Positions 22,646 to 36,589 are shown, counted from the stretch's first letter. The stretch: 64,000 bases of DNA from Flaccisagitta enflata (GCA_965153355.1 OZ231128.1:34658001-34722000); one strand, 5' to 3'. Numbers and translations: made by a program. The notes: generated by a model from the letters alone, not told the origin.

Positions 22646-22961
22646 GAAACAGAATATAAAGAGGCGCAATTCAGAGGGATAGCGGTCAGTGTTTTTTTGT
22701 CTATCCAACCATATATGTCGAGTCGAGTCCATCGGAAGGAGCTCACATTTATGTGCATGGTTCACGAGTAACAAAACAAATACTTGAAGGTATTGAATGA
22801 AATCGGTTACGGTATCAAGTTCTTCTTACATATCGACAATCTTGATACCCACGAACAACCGAAGAAAAGTCGGCGACATGGGGGGGGGGGAGGGAGAGTC
22901 AAGAGCTGAATATCGCGATGTCTCAGCACACTGCACTTGTGCGATCATGGCGTGAAACAAA

Positions 22962-23067
<106 letters not shown>

Positions 23068-23191
23068 GGTTACCTTTCGTAACAGTACCACCCACAATCC
23101 CACTTGTTAAACCACCCAACTTGAAAACATAAATGATTTCGTATTATGTTTCAGTTCCGGAGCTTCTGGTGTCTTTATTGATCTTTCTATC

Positions 23192-23430
23192 AGTCTGTCT
23201 GCCTGTCTGTCTGTCTATCTGTCTGTCTGTCTGTCGGTCTGTGTGTGTATGTCTATCTGTGTGCCTATCTGTTTGTCTGTCTGTCTTTGTGTCTGACTGT
23301 ATGTCTGCCTGTGTGTCTGTCTATGTGTCTGTCTGTTTTCCTGTCTCTCTTTTTTTCTGTCTGTCTGTCTGTCTGTCTGTCACTCTGTCTGTTTGTCTGT
23401 CTGTCTCTCTGACTGACTGCCTAGTTTGTC
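23192..23430. repeat. (CTGT)n tetranucleotide tract
   Basis: CTGT-based repeat with many single-base variants (CTAT, GTGT, CTCT). The Cys/Ser/Val/Leu open frame (23133-23522) is driven by the repeat. Confidence 0.9.
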
Positions 23431-24134
23431 TGTTCAATAGTTTGATAGCGCGTTTCCACATAATTTCACGTGAAAGAAAAAATTTATCAGCGAAACAAGT
23501 CAACTTTTCATTGGGTTTGTAACTAAACATAATAGATCCCAGTCCCAAAATTATACTTCATGAGTTAAATTGCCTGTCAAAGTTATAAATATGATATGGC
23601 TCTAATCTTATTAGGTTATGATTTCACTCAAAAATCTTTCAGAATTCATCAAATGAAATTCATGCCAGACCAATAAAGGTAGGCATGTTGGCTATGCAGA
23701 ACGCCCATATTGTTTGAAAAGCATAATATCTAGTTAAAAAAAAACAATCTCAGATTTCTTTCAAGTCCATCAACGTTTTTTTTCCCTTAAGCTTTTACGC
23801 TCGTCATTTACAAGGTTAGCTTCTCCTTTCCCCATAAAATATCATGATGCAGTTGTTAACCTAATTGTTGAATGTTTTAAGACTTGTGATTTTTAAGGTT
23901 TCGTCGATTGTTGACCTTTTTTCTGACAATGATGGAAATATTTTTACTCGACAAAAAACAATTCGATTTCTTCGTTTTGACAGTGAAAACAGATCCCTGA
24001 GTTAAGTCATAACATGCAGAAGAAATGATGAGGCTGAGGCGAAGACTTTGCTTGTTTTTGTAATAATGTTTGTACTCAAGGCCCGGCAAAATACGTATCT
24101 GCCCGAAACTGGAAAAAATGATGAATCCTCTTAC
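23431..24134. other. No feature recognised
   Basis: AT-rich single-copy-looking sequence. Presumed intron or intergenic. Confidence 0.35.
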
Positions 24135-25097
24135 TTCTTATGCTTTTTCTTTTTCTTTTTCTTTTTCTTTTTCTTTTTCTTTTTCTTTTTCTTTTTCTTT
24201 TTCTTTTTCTTTTTCTACTAGTGCTTCTGCTTCTGCCACTTTTTTCTCTCTCTCTTTTTTCTGTAATTTTATTCTTCCTTTACGCTTTCTTCTTTTTTGT
24301 TTTGTTTCTATTTTTTTTTTCTGTTTCCCTTAGCTTTTTTGGGGCAGCTTTTCCTTAATGGTAATATAGGCACTATGGATCCTGAGAACCGCCAGGACGA
24401 TTTTTGGATTACTGTAAGTTTCTCCTCAGTTCGGTAGAGTCCTCAAATGCAGGAATCAAGATCCAACTATCAAAGAATATTTGTTGGAGCCCTTTTTGAA
24501 AACAATTCCAAAATTGATAATTTTACATCTTATTTTGAACATAGAATTTACTGAGCAGGTATAAAATATTCTATGAGAGGCATATTTGAATTTCTGATGT
24601 AATTTCCTTTCATTTGATAGGTCACACTATATATTTTCATAAAGAAAAAAAGTTTTCATTATTCTAGCTACCATTACTGATTTTGAACGGCAGCTAAAAG
24701 AATAAAAACCTTATTTCTCCATGAAAATATTTAGTGCGACCTATTAAATGAAAGAAAATTACATCAGGAATTCAAACATGCTGTCAAAAATATTTCTTAC
24801 CTGCTCAGTAAATTTTGTGTGTAAAAGAGTATATAAAATCATTAATCTTAAAGGGCTCCAAGAAATATTTTTTAAATGGTTGTATCTTGATTCCTGCATA
24901 TGAGGACTGTATCAAACTGAAGAGAAACATACAGTAATCCAAAAATCGTCCTGGCGGTTCTCAGTGGGTGGCATCGGAAACCGCTGACCGTATGATTCTT
25001 GAGCTACCTGGTGCTCCTTCATATTCCGTCTCCTTTCTGGGGGGATATCTCACCCTCTCATATTTTAAGTCATAAATCCAGGGGTAGTATTTTACAA

Positions 25098-25237
25098 TAA
25101 AACAAGGCCGGATACACGGCAAGACAGTCGCGGACGGTATGGCAGGAGCCGTAATGCAAAAACCGCTCGCAATTAAAAGTTAATTGTGATGGACGGACGG
25201 ACCGACAGACCGACACGGCAAGGTGTAGAGTCGCTTG
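25098..25237 (+). mobile_element. Family 1 copy truncated in its hairpin (unit 1)
   Basis: AACAAGGCCGGATACACGGC, arm AGTCGCGGAC, GGACGGACGGACCGACAG, then TAGAGTCGCTTG, where it switches to TTCTTATGC of the next unit. An identical truncation occurs at about 26142-26276. The third copy (27266-27416) is complete: GAGTCGCTTGTCCGCGACTA. Confidence 0.85.
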
Positions 25238-26508
25238 TTCTTATGCTTTTTCTTTTTCTTTTTCTTTTTCTTTTCTTTTCTTTTCTTTTTTTTCTTTTCT
25301 AATTAAAGTTTGTTTTCTCTCACTTTTTTCTCTCTCTTTTTCTGTACTTTATCTTTCCTTTACGCTTTCTTTTGTTTGTTTTCATTTTTTTTCTGTTTCT
25401 TAGCTTTTTGGGGCAGCTCAATGGTAATATAGGGTATCTATAAGGAGAATGCCAGACGATTTGACACAAGCCTCGCCTGCACCAAATGCAGGAATCAAGA
25501 TCCAACTATCAAAGAATATTTGTTGGAGCCCTTTTTGAAAACAATTCCAAAATTGATAATTTTACATCTTATTTTGAACATAAAATTTACTGAGCAGGTG
25601 AAAATATTTTTTGAGAGGCATATTTGAATTCCTGATGTAATTTCCTTTCATTTGATAGGTCACACTATATATTTTCATAAAGAAAAAAAGTTTTCATTAT
25701 TCTAGCTACCATTACTGATTTTGAACGGCAGCTAAAAGAATAAAAACCTTATTTCTCCATGAAAATATTTAGTGCGACCTATTAAATGAAAGAAAATTAC
25801 ATCAGGAATTCAAACATGCTGTCAAAAATATTTCTTACCTGCTCAGTAAATTTTGTGTGTAAAAGAGTATATAAAATCATTAATCTTAAAGGGCTCCAAG
25901 AAATATTTTTTAAATGGTTGTATCTTGATTCCTGCATATGAGGACTGTATCAAACTGAAGAGAAACATACAGTAATCCAAAAATCGTCCTGGCGGTTCTC
26001 AGTGGGTGGCATCGGAAACCGCTGACCGTATGATTCTTGAGCTACCTGGTGCTCCTTCATATTCCGTCTCCTTTCTGGGGGGATATCTCACCCTCTCATA
26101 TTTTAAGTCATAAATCCAGGGGTAGTATTTTACAATAAAACAAGGCCGGATACACGGCAAGACAGTCGCGGACGGTATGGCAGGAGCCGTAATGCAAAAA
26201 CCGCTCGCAATTAAAAGTTAATTGTGATGGACGGACGGACCGACAGACCGACACGGCAAGGTGTAGAGTCGCTTGTTCTTATGCTTTTTCTTTTTCTTTT
26301 TCTTTTTCTTTTTCTTTTTCTTTTTCTTTTTCTTTTTCTTTTTCTTTTTCTTTTTCTACTAGTGCTTCTGCTTCTTTCACTTTTTTCTCTCTCTCTTTTT
26401 TCTGTAATTTTATTCTTCCTTTACGCTTTCTTCTTTTTTGTTTTGTTTCTATTTTTTTTTTCTGTTTCCCTTAGCTTTTTTGGGGCAGCTTTTCCTTAAT
26501 GGTAATAT

Positions 26509-27174
26509 AGGTAGCTCAAGAATCATACGGTCAGCGGTTTCCGATGCCACCCACTGAGAACCGCCAGGACGATTTTTGGATTACTGTATGTTTCTCTTCA
26601 GTTTGATACAGTCCTCATATGCAGGAATCAAGATACAACCATTTAAAAAATATTTTGCTGGAGCCCTTTTTGAAAAAAAAAATTCCAAAATTGATAATTT
26701 TACATCTTATTTTATATAGAATTTACTTCAGAGCAGGTATAAAATATTCTATGAGAGTAATATTTAATTTCTGATGTAATTTTTCTCATTTTGATAGGTC
26801 TCACTATATATTTTCATAAAGAAAAGCTATTATTCTAGCTACTACTGATTGAACGCAGCTAAAAGAATAAAAACCTTATTTCTCCATGAAAATATTTAGT
26901 GCGACCTATTAAATGAAAGAAAATTACATCAGGAATTCAAACATGCTGTCAAAAATATTTCTTACCTGCTCAGTAAATTTTGTGTGTAAAAGAGTATATA
27001 AAATCATTAATCTTAAAGGGCTCCAAGAAATATTTTTTAAATGGTTGTATCTTGATTCCTGCATATGAGGACTGTATCAAACTGAAGAGAAACATACAGT
27101 AATCCAAAAATCGTCCTGGCGGTTCTCAGTGGGTGGCATCGGAAACCGCTGACCGTATGATTCTTGAGCTACCT
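26509..27174. mobile_element. 666-bp palindromic foldback element (most complete copy)
   Basis: It starts AGGTAGCTCAAGAATCATAC and ends GTATGATTCTTGAGCTACCT. The arms (~330 bp each) mirror each other through CGGTTTCCGATGCCACCCAC, ACCGCCAGGACGATTTTTGG, CAGGAATCAAGATACAACC and GAGCAGGTA to the centre near 26842. Copies 1 (24376-25017) and 2 (25430-26050) lack the outer ~50 bp of the left arm. No ORF. A MITE or foldback element is the likely nature. Confidence 0.85.
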
Positions 27175-27265
27175 GGTGCTCCTTCATATTCCGTCTCCTT
27201 TCTGGGGGGATATCTCACCCTCTCATATTTTAAGTCATAAATCCAGGGGTAGTATTTTACAATAA

Positions 27266-27416
27266 AACAAGGCCGGATACACGGCAAGACAGTCGCGGAC
27301 GGTATGGCAGGAGCCGTAATGCAAAAACCGCTCGCAATTAAAAGTTAATTGTGATGGACGGACGGACCGACAGACCGACACGGCAAGGTGTAGAGTCGCT
27401 TGTCCGCGACTAAAAA
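27266..27416 (+). mobile_element. Family 1 copy, full length (C type)
   Basis: From AACAAGGCCGGATACACGGC to GTCCGCGACTAAAAA. All three arms carry the CGCG variant. Confidence 0.9.
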
Positions 27417-28130
27417 TGCAGTGTATTCGAACGCCTGAATAGAAAACACGCTCCTCAATTTGGCTTTTTATCGGAAATAGAATAAAGTACGACAAATACT
27501 CCGTCAATGCGGTTGTGTTTTGATTTTATTTGATAGTTTTTTGATTACGAGTTCCTTCTTCAAACAAAATTTATCTCTGGCAGCTTTTTCAAAGACAAAA
27601 CGTCATGAAATACTTCTGTGTCTGTAAGGCTCTATGGCTCACAGAAACCAAGCGTTTTATAACATAACAAGTCTCAATGCGAAACCCGATCATGCTTGGA
27701 AAAGCATTATTACAACTTTTAAGGAGAGTTATTTTTTCAGTAGTTGGTCATTAGACATTACATTGGTCGGTCTGTCTGTTGGTGCGTTCATACATTGCAT
27801 CTGCTCTGAAATGCTTTTTCTGATGTTGTGAAGGTCAACTATAATTATCAGTTCACAGAACTCAGATTTGACCCTAAGACCAGAAATTGACAACCGCATT
27901 TGTGGAGTTTTCCATTGTTTTTCTGCTGATAGCCGAGGGTGAAAAAACCATCTCGTTACAGGAAAATTGCTGTCTACTGAAAAGGAATGTGAAACAAATC
28001 CTCACGCCATTATAAAACCGGACTCCTTGACCCAATTTGCCCCAATTTATGTGCACCTCTTCTCGCGTTCTGGAATATTTCTAATCAATTTGGCCTCTTC
28101 CTATTCCCGTCTCTTTTTCTATCTCGTTTA
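27417..28130. other. No feature recognised
   Basis: No gene or repeat seen; several short frames lack motifs. A GTCGGTCTGTCTG remnant near 27768 may be a decayed family 1 piece. Confidence 0.35.
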
Positions 28131-28200
<70 letters not shown>

Positions 28201-28236
28201 CTCTTTCTTTCTTTCTTTCTTTCTTGCTTTATTATT

Positions 28237-28282
<46 letters not shown>
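28131..28282. repeat. (CTTT)n then (TC)n microsatellites
   Basis: CTTT units to about 28225, a short TTATTATTTTTCA interruption, then pure TC to 28282. Confidence 0.95.
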
Positions 28283-28285
<3 letters not shown>

Positions 28286-28501
28286 CTCCTTCACCCTCAG
28301 CTCAATAATTGAGGTATATTCCTCTTGAAATCTCGCGCAATTACATTTTCAAGATTCCCTTTTATGCATTCATATTTCAGTTTAGAAAATGAAAACTTGA
28401 GGCCTAAATCCGGTCTTGACCCAAAAATATGAATTCGGCCCTCACGGCACAGGCACTCACTGGCCTGCCTTGAAATGCTCAACATAATCCAGGTATAAAA
28501 G

Positions 28502-29319
<818 letters not shown>

Positions 29320-29361
29320 AGAGACGATGAATTTCAGATAAAACTTCCGGATCTCATGTAA
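29320..29361 (+). CDS. Candidate short terminal exon (speculative)
   Basis: A strong pyrimidine tract and acceptor (TTTCCTCCGCTTACAG) is followed by an open phase-0 stretch RDDEFQIKLPDLM and TAA. The phase matches the donor at 20171, so splicing would give a kinesin that stops soon after the neck. Only 13 codons are involved, so chance is a serious alternative. A long TTG microsatellite follows 35 bp later. Confidence 0.15.
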   Translation, partial: RDDEFQIKLPDLM

Positions 29362-29394
29362 TCGTATTCCCCATCGGCTGTTATGATTTTCTTT

Positions 29395-29581
<187 letters not shown>

Positions 29582-29711
29582 TCATTTTTGTACAATTTTA
29601 CTCACGGCTTTTGTTCAAGTGAGTTTCTGTAAATTTTTCGTAAGGTGGCGACTTATTCAAGGAATCAGATCATGGGAGAAACAAAAGAATCACTTGACTT
29701 GAGCTGTTAAG

Positions 29712-30770
29712 AAGGGTGCTGAAGAGTCCAATAAGGCCAGATATCAATATTTAGGTTTTTAGGCAAGAAAATTTCTGATTTGAGATAAAGGACGAATCTT
29801 TTTTTTTTTTTGCTGAAATGCAAGTAAACTTGATTATTTACTCATAAAAACATAGTTTTCCACATGGATATGGCTATATCTCTGATTTTTGATGTCGCCT
29901 AAGTAAAAACACAATATTTCAAACGGGTTACATATGGTACTAGTGCCATAGCAATAGCAAAACCTGGTCATAGGATTAGCTTCCCCCTTTTCCAATTTGG
30001 TCACAATGGTGGTACAAGTTGATTAGGGGCTTTGGAGAAACAGCTACATTCCCAAACTTCCAAGGCTTCAAATCTAAAACTCAACACTATTTTCTTGTTA
30101 TTTTTGATTATATGGCCGTTAACCTAAGTAGTGAAAAAAATTACCAGTTTGAAGGTCAAAACACAATTTTTTGCCTTGATCAGTTACTTATGACATTTAT
30201 CTACCAATTGGACTTCTTTGCACCACCCTGCAAGGAAAAGGGTTGTCAATTTGTTTGACCGACAATGCTCTAATCTATCATTTGAAACCGCCTCTGCGCC
30301 GATGGCCATAGAAAACAGTCTTAATAGGGCAAAAATTTTGTCAATAGGCAAAATGTCTTTATTTAGGCTATTGATGTAATGGAATCTGGCAAAGGAAGTG
30401 TCCTCTATCTATTCATCACAAATATTCCACTAAATTTGGTGTTTAGAGGCGTTTTGGGGGCCATCAAATGAGTCAAAATAGGCCTTTTTTGAGCCAATTT
30501 TGCCATCGAGGGCTAGAGAGGGCATTGTCTTTGGGGACTTGCTACTCAAACACCAGTGCAAGAAGTGGTTATTTTTCTTACTTAGGTGAAAGATTAGACA
30601 CAGAGCTTTCTAACAAGCCCTAACTTATTGATTTTAATAATTACTATCCCAGCAAAATTCCATTACTGAGTTATGATAATTAGGGTTTCTCTTTTAAGGG
30701 TGCTGAAGAGTCCAATAAGGCCAAATATCAATATATAGGTTTTTAGGCTAGAAAATTTCTGATTTCAGGT
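29712..30770. repeat. Direct repeat ~75 bp, copies ~985 bp apart
   Basis: GGGTGCTGAAGAGTCCAATA followed by AGGCCAGATATCAATAT begins at about 29713. A close copy begins at about 30698 and likewise runs into GTTTTTAGGC and AGAAAATTTCTGATTT. The intervening ~900 bp shows no recognisable gene. The arrangement could be terminal direct repeats of an element or two insertions. Confidence 0.6.
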
Positions 30771-30930
30771 ATGAAATGGCAAAATTTAGGGCTGAGAGGG
30801 CAGATTTCAGGCCTGAGATGGCAGATTTCAGGCCTGAGAGGGCAGATTTTAGGCCTGAGAGGTAGGCTGATTACAGGGCTCTGAGAGGGCAGATTTTAGG
30901 CCTGAGAGGGCAAATCGCAGGTCTGAGAAG
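30770..30930. repeat. ~21-bp tandem repeat
   Basis: Units of CAGATTTCAGGCCTGAGAGGG with changes, about seven copies. Related in style to the family 2 arrays. Confidence 0.8.
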
Positions 30931-31216
30931 CCTAATGGGGGGACAAACGGACAGAAGGACGGACGGACAAACTAAAGTCCCCTCAGATCAATAGACTCGT
31001 CTCTTTGAGGCCGCTGCCCAAAACAAACACAGATGCTTTAGGCAGCGGCCCGTGCGGCCGATGTCCTGCAGGACACAGGTGAATTTAGATGCCCAGAGTC
31101 CGGGCCCTTCCGTCCACATTCGTCCTTCCATCCTCTCTTTCTTGGCCATTGGAGCCTCAAGTCTGCAGTCTCAGGCCTGGATTTTGGCCCTCTGAGCTCC
31201 TCAATGAATTTCTTTT

Positions 31217-31806
31217 GGGCAGCGGCTCCAAGGGGTCGATGACGATAGCTTTCACACATATGTAATCTTTCCTTTCTCTCCCTTCCTTACCCTCCCCCAG
31301 CCTCCAGGCCCATATCTCAGCCTGGAAGCCTATATCCCAGCCTCGAGACTGGAATTTAGCCTGGGGCTAGAATTTTGGCCTCAAGACTGTGATTTGGGCC
31401 TCATGAGGGTGATTTGAGCCTCAACGACTGAGATTTGGGCCTCGAGGCTGAGATATGGGCCTCCTGGCTGAGATATAGGCCTGGAGACTGGGGGGAGGAG
31501 GGGGTATGAAGAAGGAGGAGAAGGTTAAGGAGAAAATTCCACATATGTGTGAAAGCAGGCTTCAGGCCTTAATTTTGTCCTCTAGGCCTCAAGCCTGCCT
31601 CCGGAACCTCAAATCTGCTCTTTTGGACTACATTCTGCCATCCCAACTTTAAATCCACCTCAGGACGTCTCGAAATTCACCCCTGTGTCCTACAGGACAT
31701 CGGCCCTTTGGGGCCGCTGCCCTGCTCTCACTCCACTACTTCAATTGAGCACTCCAAGCAGGGCTTCGGGTACCGCTGACCATGTGCGATCCTAGGATGA
31801 CTATTT
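31217..31806 (+). mobile_element. Family 2 copy E
   Basis: GGGCAGCGGCTCCAAGGGG, AGCTTTCACACATATG, array of CCTCCAGGCCCATATCTC and inverted units, then ACATCGGCCCTTTGGGGCCG and GGTACCGCTGACCATGTG. The right end is diverged (CGATCCTAGGATGACTATT). A second, partial GGCAGCGGCCCGTGCGGCC module lies at 31041, so two family 2 copies may be nested. Confidence 0.7.
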
Positions 31807-32509
31807 AGGGTACATGTGTTGGTGGGGGGCATGGGGTGTGGGTGAGGGAAGGATGCCCCTTCCCACCAGTCCGCAACGATATTGTGAACCCCGCGTCACT
31901 GGTTGAACAACAAGCCGATTTTTGTTCACTGAGTAGTATTTGATAATAATTTTGACGGCATCATTTTTGGGCAGCGGCCCCAAAGGGCTGATGTACTCAT
32001 GGATGTAGGGGAGCTCTGAAGTTTGCCACGTCCACTTTGCATTTCAAGACCGAGTGAGGTTCAAGTCCGACTTATGTAAAAACTGAAAACTATAAAAAGA
32101 AATGTAATTTTCTTACTTTTTGCATCATTCTTGAATGAAAATCCTCCTTTTAAAGGCTTTTTTGTAATAATTCAAACAAACTCAGTTCAATTATTCTCTG
32201 TTTAGGATATTTTTCTACGAAATTTTTAACTGTTCAACCTTGAATCCCTTTTAATTCAAGACCGACTTGCTTTTCAAGCCCGACTTTTACCACGTCCATG
32301 GACGTGGTGGACGTGGCATCCCCTACATCTATGGATGTACTGTAGGACACAGGGGTGAATTTCCATACATTTGTACGTCCCCCTGGAGTTTCTCACGCCT
32401 CAAATTCCTGTTGAATAACAAGCTACGTAATAGTTGTTCGTTAGTTACAAAATTTTGTTTGCACGTCAAAATGCGATTTTTTTTTAATTTCTTAAGCTTA
32501 TTTGGGTGA
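31807..32509. other. No gene recognised
   Basis: G-rich tract (GGTGGGGGGCATGGGGTGTG) with a diverged family 1 end (CACCAGTCCGCAACGATATT) at about 31870, then AT-rich sequence. A lone GGGCAGCGGCCCCAAAGGG occurs at 31968. Confidence 0.4.
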
Positions 32510-33062
32510 ATGCATATTAAACATCCTATCCCCAAATTTTGTGCCAGCGTGATGGAAATGAATAAATTTTTTGGGGGAATCTGTCCTATCATTGACTACT
32601 ATGCCACAAAAAGTTTGGGGATGGGGATGTTGTTTAATATGCATTACACCCCAAAAACAGCTTTAAAAAATTCAAAAAATCGCATTTTATGCCATTTTAA
32701 ACCAAAATTTTTGTGCTTAAAGCGTGACAGAAATGAATAAATTTTTGGGGGGGACATCTGTCCTATCATGGACTACTATGCCACAAAAAAATTGGGGATG
32801 GAGATGTCATGTTATCATGCATTACACCTAAAACAGCTTTAAAAATTCAAAAATTACTTTTGCCATTTAAACCAAAATTATGCTTAAAGGTGACGGAAAT
32901 GAATAAATTCTTTTGGGGACATCTGTCCTATCATGGACTACTATGCCACAAAAAATATGGGGATGGGGATGTCGTTTTAAATGCGTTTCACCCCAAAAAT
33001 GTGGCAAAAACTGCCAAAAAAGGCATTTTTTGCAGTTTTTTGATGCCTATATTTTTTGGGTG
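32510..33062. repeat. ~180-bp tandem repeat, about three copies
   Basis: Each unit has GAAATGAATAAATT, TTTTGGGG, CTGTCCTATCAT, GACTACTATGCCACAAAAA, GGGGATGG and TGCATTACACC. Units start near 32545, 32725 and 32895. The middle unit shows small deletions. Confidence 0.8.
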
Positions 33063-34604
33063 ATTGTGAAACTAAAACCTTTGGCTGGTTGCTGCAGGGA
33101 CATATTCAACACCTATTTGCAATAATTTTTGCAACATATCGATTAAACATTACCTTTTTGAGACACTTCTAGCTAACTGTCAATAAAGTGACTTATCATT
33201 AAAATAATACAGAAACAGAAGATTCAGTCACCTCTTTCCACTTTGAACTTAAATATCTCCGGAACGAATTATCCGATTTACTTTTGAAATTTGAAACATA
33301 GTTACTGCAGATGTAGGTTGATAATCCCTCAAAATGAAGTTGATCGGATAACAGGAACAGTTTTTATTCAACCTAGAAAATAGCTCAATTTAGCAATTTT
33401 GAGAAAAATTTTTAAGGGGTCTAGAGCCCAAATTTTTTGAATAAAAAATATCAATTATTTGTTTGTCTATGAAATTTTATGAAAAATGGTTCACAAAAAA
33501 ATTTTATAAGAAAAAATTTTTTACCAAAAATTATCAAAATTTCAAAATCCCATAACTCCTTTAAAATTCAAGTTTTGGAGTTGAAATTTTGCACACACAT
33601 GAAGGGTCCTCAGGACTACTTCCATGCCAAAAATTATTATGCTAAGCCAATTATTTTAGAAAATATAGCAATTTTTCATTTTTTTGGAATTTTGTTTTTT
33701 TTAGTGTCAATCCCTTAAAAATTGGCCAAAAATATTTTTCAAAAAATGAAATTTGTAGCTCTGGGTATTAATTACATGTAACATAAAAAACAAATTTTGA
33801 AACGAATTTTTTGGACTACAAAAGTAATTTTCAGAAATAAAAAATTTTTGACGACCAAAAACAAAAAATGCCCGGAACAGCTCCAAACCCTTACGGGGGG
33901 TGGGGGTACTATAGGTGCACGCCACAGAAAAATTTCAGATCTCATATCCTTGTAATTGGAGAGATATGGCTTCCCTCCTTATCACCAGTTCTTTGATTCC
34001 GGTACTGTAGTTCACTGAAATCCCGCTCTAATGGATTTTAAGAGACCAACAAGTTTTTTTCTGTTATACGGGGAACTCTGTTATAGCCAACATAGGAAAT
34101 AAAAATAAACTAGTTGAAGGGATCATGAATTTGCAGCAATTTTAGGTGGAATTCCGTTACTGGCGGAGCTGCTAGAGCGGGGTTTATTATTACATGTTAG
34201 GACCCCTCTCCCCTTCGTTTCCTTCGAACCCTTTCGTTATCAAGTTCATAAAAGAGTGATAGATACCAACTCAAGACTCGAGACTAATTTAGGAGTTACA
34301 AGATGTTACTGCCTAACTGGAGTAAAAGATGCGTGATTGAAAAGTATGATGACTATGATGACAATGATGAGTGTCGTATGGAGCTCTCAATTGCTGTTTT
34401 ATTATTTCAGTTGTAAAACACAGAACGGGGGTGACCTGACCGGATGAATGGAATGGCCCTTTTTCGAAGCTTAAAAATGTTCTTTCCATGAGCAAGTCAT
34501 TTATTTTCTTCCAAAGGGGCACTTAAGGATCCAAATGCGATCAAATGTGAATCGTCTGCCGTTTCACTATTTTGTGCCTCTTGACTCTACTATATCGGTT
34601 CACT
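33063..34604. other. No gene recognised
   Basis: AT-rich sequence. A weak inverted-repeat element may lie at about 34000-34190 (GTACTGTAGTTCACTGAAAT and CCCGCTCTA on the left, AGAGCGGGG on the right). No exon seen. Confidence 0.35.
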
Positions 34605-34844
<240 letters not shown>

Positions 34845-34873
34845 AGAAGAAGAAACATTGGCGAGGGGAAAGA

Positions 34874-35191
<318 letters not shown>

Positions 35192-35810
35192 CCATCGGCA
35201 AGATACTGAATCTTGGCTCTAAAATGATGAAAACAAAATCGAGGTTTTCATGTCAGCGTGATGAGATAATTCCCGCTCCTAACATTTTTTTCGAATTTTC
35301 TCAAATGCCACTTGCAGAAATAACAGACAATGTTGCAGGTATACTTTTCCCACTTGATCCTGATTTGATGGTAATCAACGCCGTTTGAATTGTGTTTCTT
35401 GAGTCTGTTAATGTTTGCATTGATCTCATTTTTCACTGCTTTCCGCCCTCGTTGGCAAAAATCTCGCTAATGGAACACTCTGAGATATTTCTTATATTCT
35501 CGAATTCCCGAAGGTGTTAGACTCATTACTTTTTACTTTTTGTTTGGTTGTAAAGGTGGTCGGTCTGTCAGTCATGCACCCGATAACTCGCTAATGATGT
35601 CTGTGAGAAAGAGGACAATGTAGGTCATGGTTTGAAAGCATGTAACGTTCAGGAACGAAATTTTCAATTATGGTCGTATCTGGTCAGAAACTTAAAGTGG
35701 AAGCAACATTGATTGAACATCCGCTTATAAGAAATAACGTGTTATGGAATAACAGATTCTATTCCTAAAACTCGGCTTTAGTAGCCGTTAATGATAAAGC
35801 AATCTTTCTA
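35192..35810. other. No feature recognised
   Basis: Presumed non-coding. GGTCGGTCTGTCAGTC near 35560 resembles a family 1 remnant. Confidence 0.35.
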
Positions 35811-36587
35811 CAGGGTGTCCCAAGTCAGTTGTAACATAAAGAATCGACATATCTCTGCTTGTAGGTCCTAAAATCAATTTCTGAAAAAAAATCTAAAAAG
35901 ATCTTGGTCTGCACTTTTTGCATGCAAAATTTCATGACAATTGGACTCTTTATTTAGGGACCACATTTCTTTGAAATTCACTAGTAATTTTGGACCATCT
36001 CTTTTTTTGTTTTTTCACTTTTTACTGTACTTGGAAGTAGCTGTCTTTAACAACTTGGTATTTTTCAACCAATTGAGCTAAAACCCTGCGATTGGTCTCA
36101 AATGGCAGATAATTTGTCATAGATTTTAGATCACCAAAAAAATTTGCCAATTTTCCAAAATTTTGTAAGATTTTCAATGATTTTTTCAAGATTTCCATTT
36201 TTGATTTTGACAATGATTGACAAAAATCATCAAAAAAGTCATTAATTGTTAAAATTCTTCAAGCTTTCAAAGCAGATTTACAATCTATGTACAATTATCT
36301 TTCATTTGAGACCAATCCCAGGTTTTTAGATCAATTTGTCAAAAAATGGCAAACAGTTAAAGCCAGCTACTTCTGAATACAGCTATGAAAAAGACAATTT
36401 TCCATCAAATATCACCACTCATTTGATATTTTCTGACCACCAACAATCCAATATTCAAAGTTGAAGTTTAGGTATAACAAAAAGTGCAGACCTAGATCTT
36501 CATAGATCTTTTTTCAGAAATTGATTTAAGGATTTAGAAGCAGAGATATGTCGATTCCTTATGTTACAACTGACTTGGGACACCCTG
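35811..36587. mobile_element. 777-bp Tc1/mariner-type MITE
   Basis: Ends CAGGGTGTCCCAAGTCAGTT and AACTGACTTGGGACACCCTG are flanked by TA on both sides. The inverted similarity runs ~110 bp inward (TCGACATATCTCTGCTT, GATCTT, GTGCA). CAGGGTGTCCCAA ends with TA duplication are typical of mariner-derived MITEs. The inner 36022-36213 frame is not a transposase. Confidence 0.88.
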
Positions 36588-36589
36588 TA

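Larger units (their letters stand above)
24135..27402. repeat. Tandem triplication of a ~1.1-kb unit
   Basis: Units start at TTCTTATGCTTTTTC at 24135, 25238 and 26277 (periods 1103 and 1039). Each contains a (CTTTTT)n block, a long palindrome, the single-copy stretch from ACCTGGTGCTCCTTC to AATAAAACAAGGC, and a family 1 copy. Long parts of the three units are identical, so the amplification is recent or is an assembly artefact. The middle unit has ragged deletions in its left part. The breakpoint of the first two units lies inside the family 1 terminal hairpin. Confidence 0.9.

Noticed and set aside
23133-23522. 129-codon Cys/Ser/Val-rich frame
   Set aside because: Explained by the (CTGT)n repeat.
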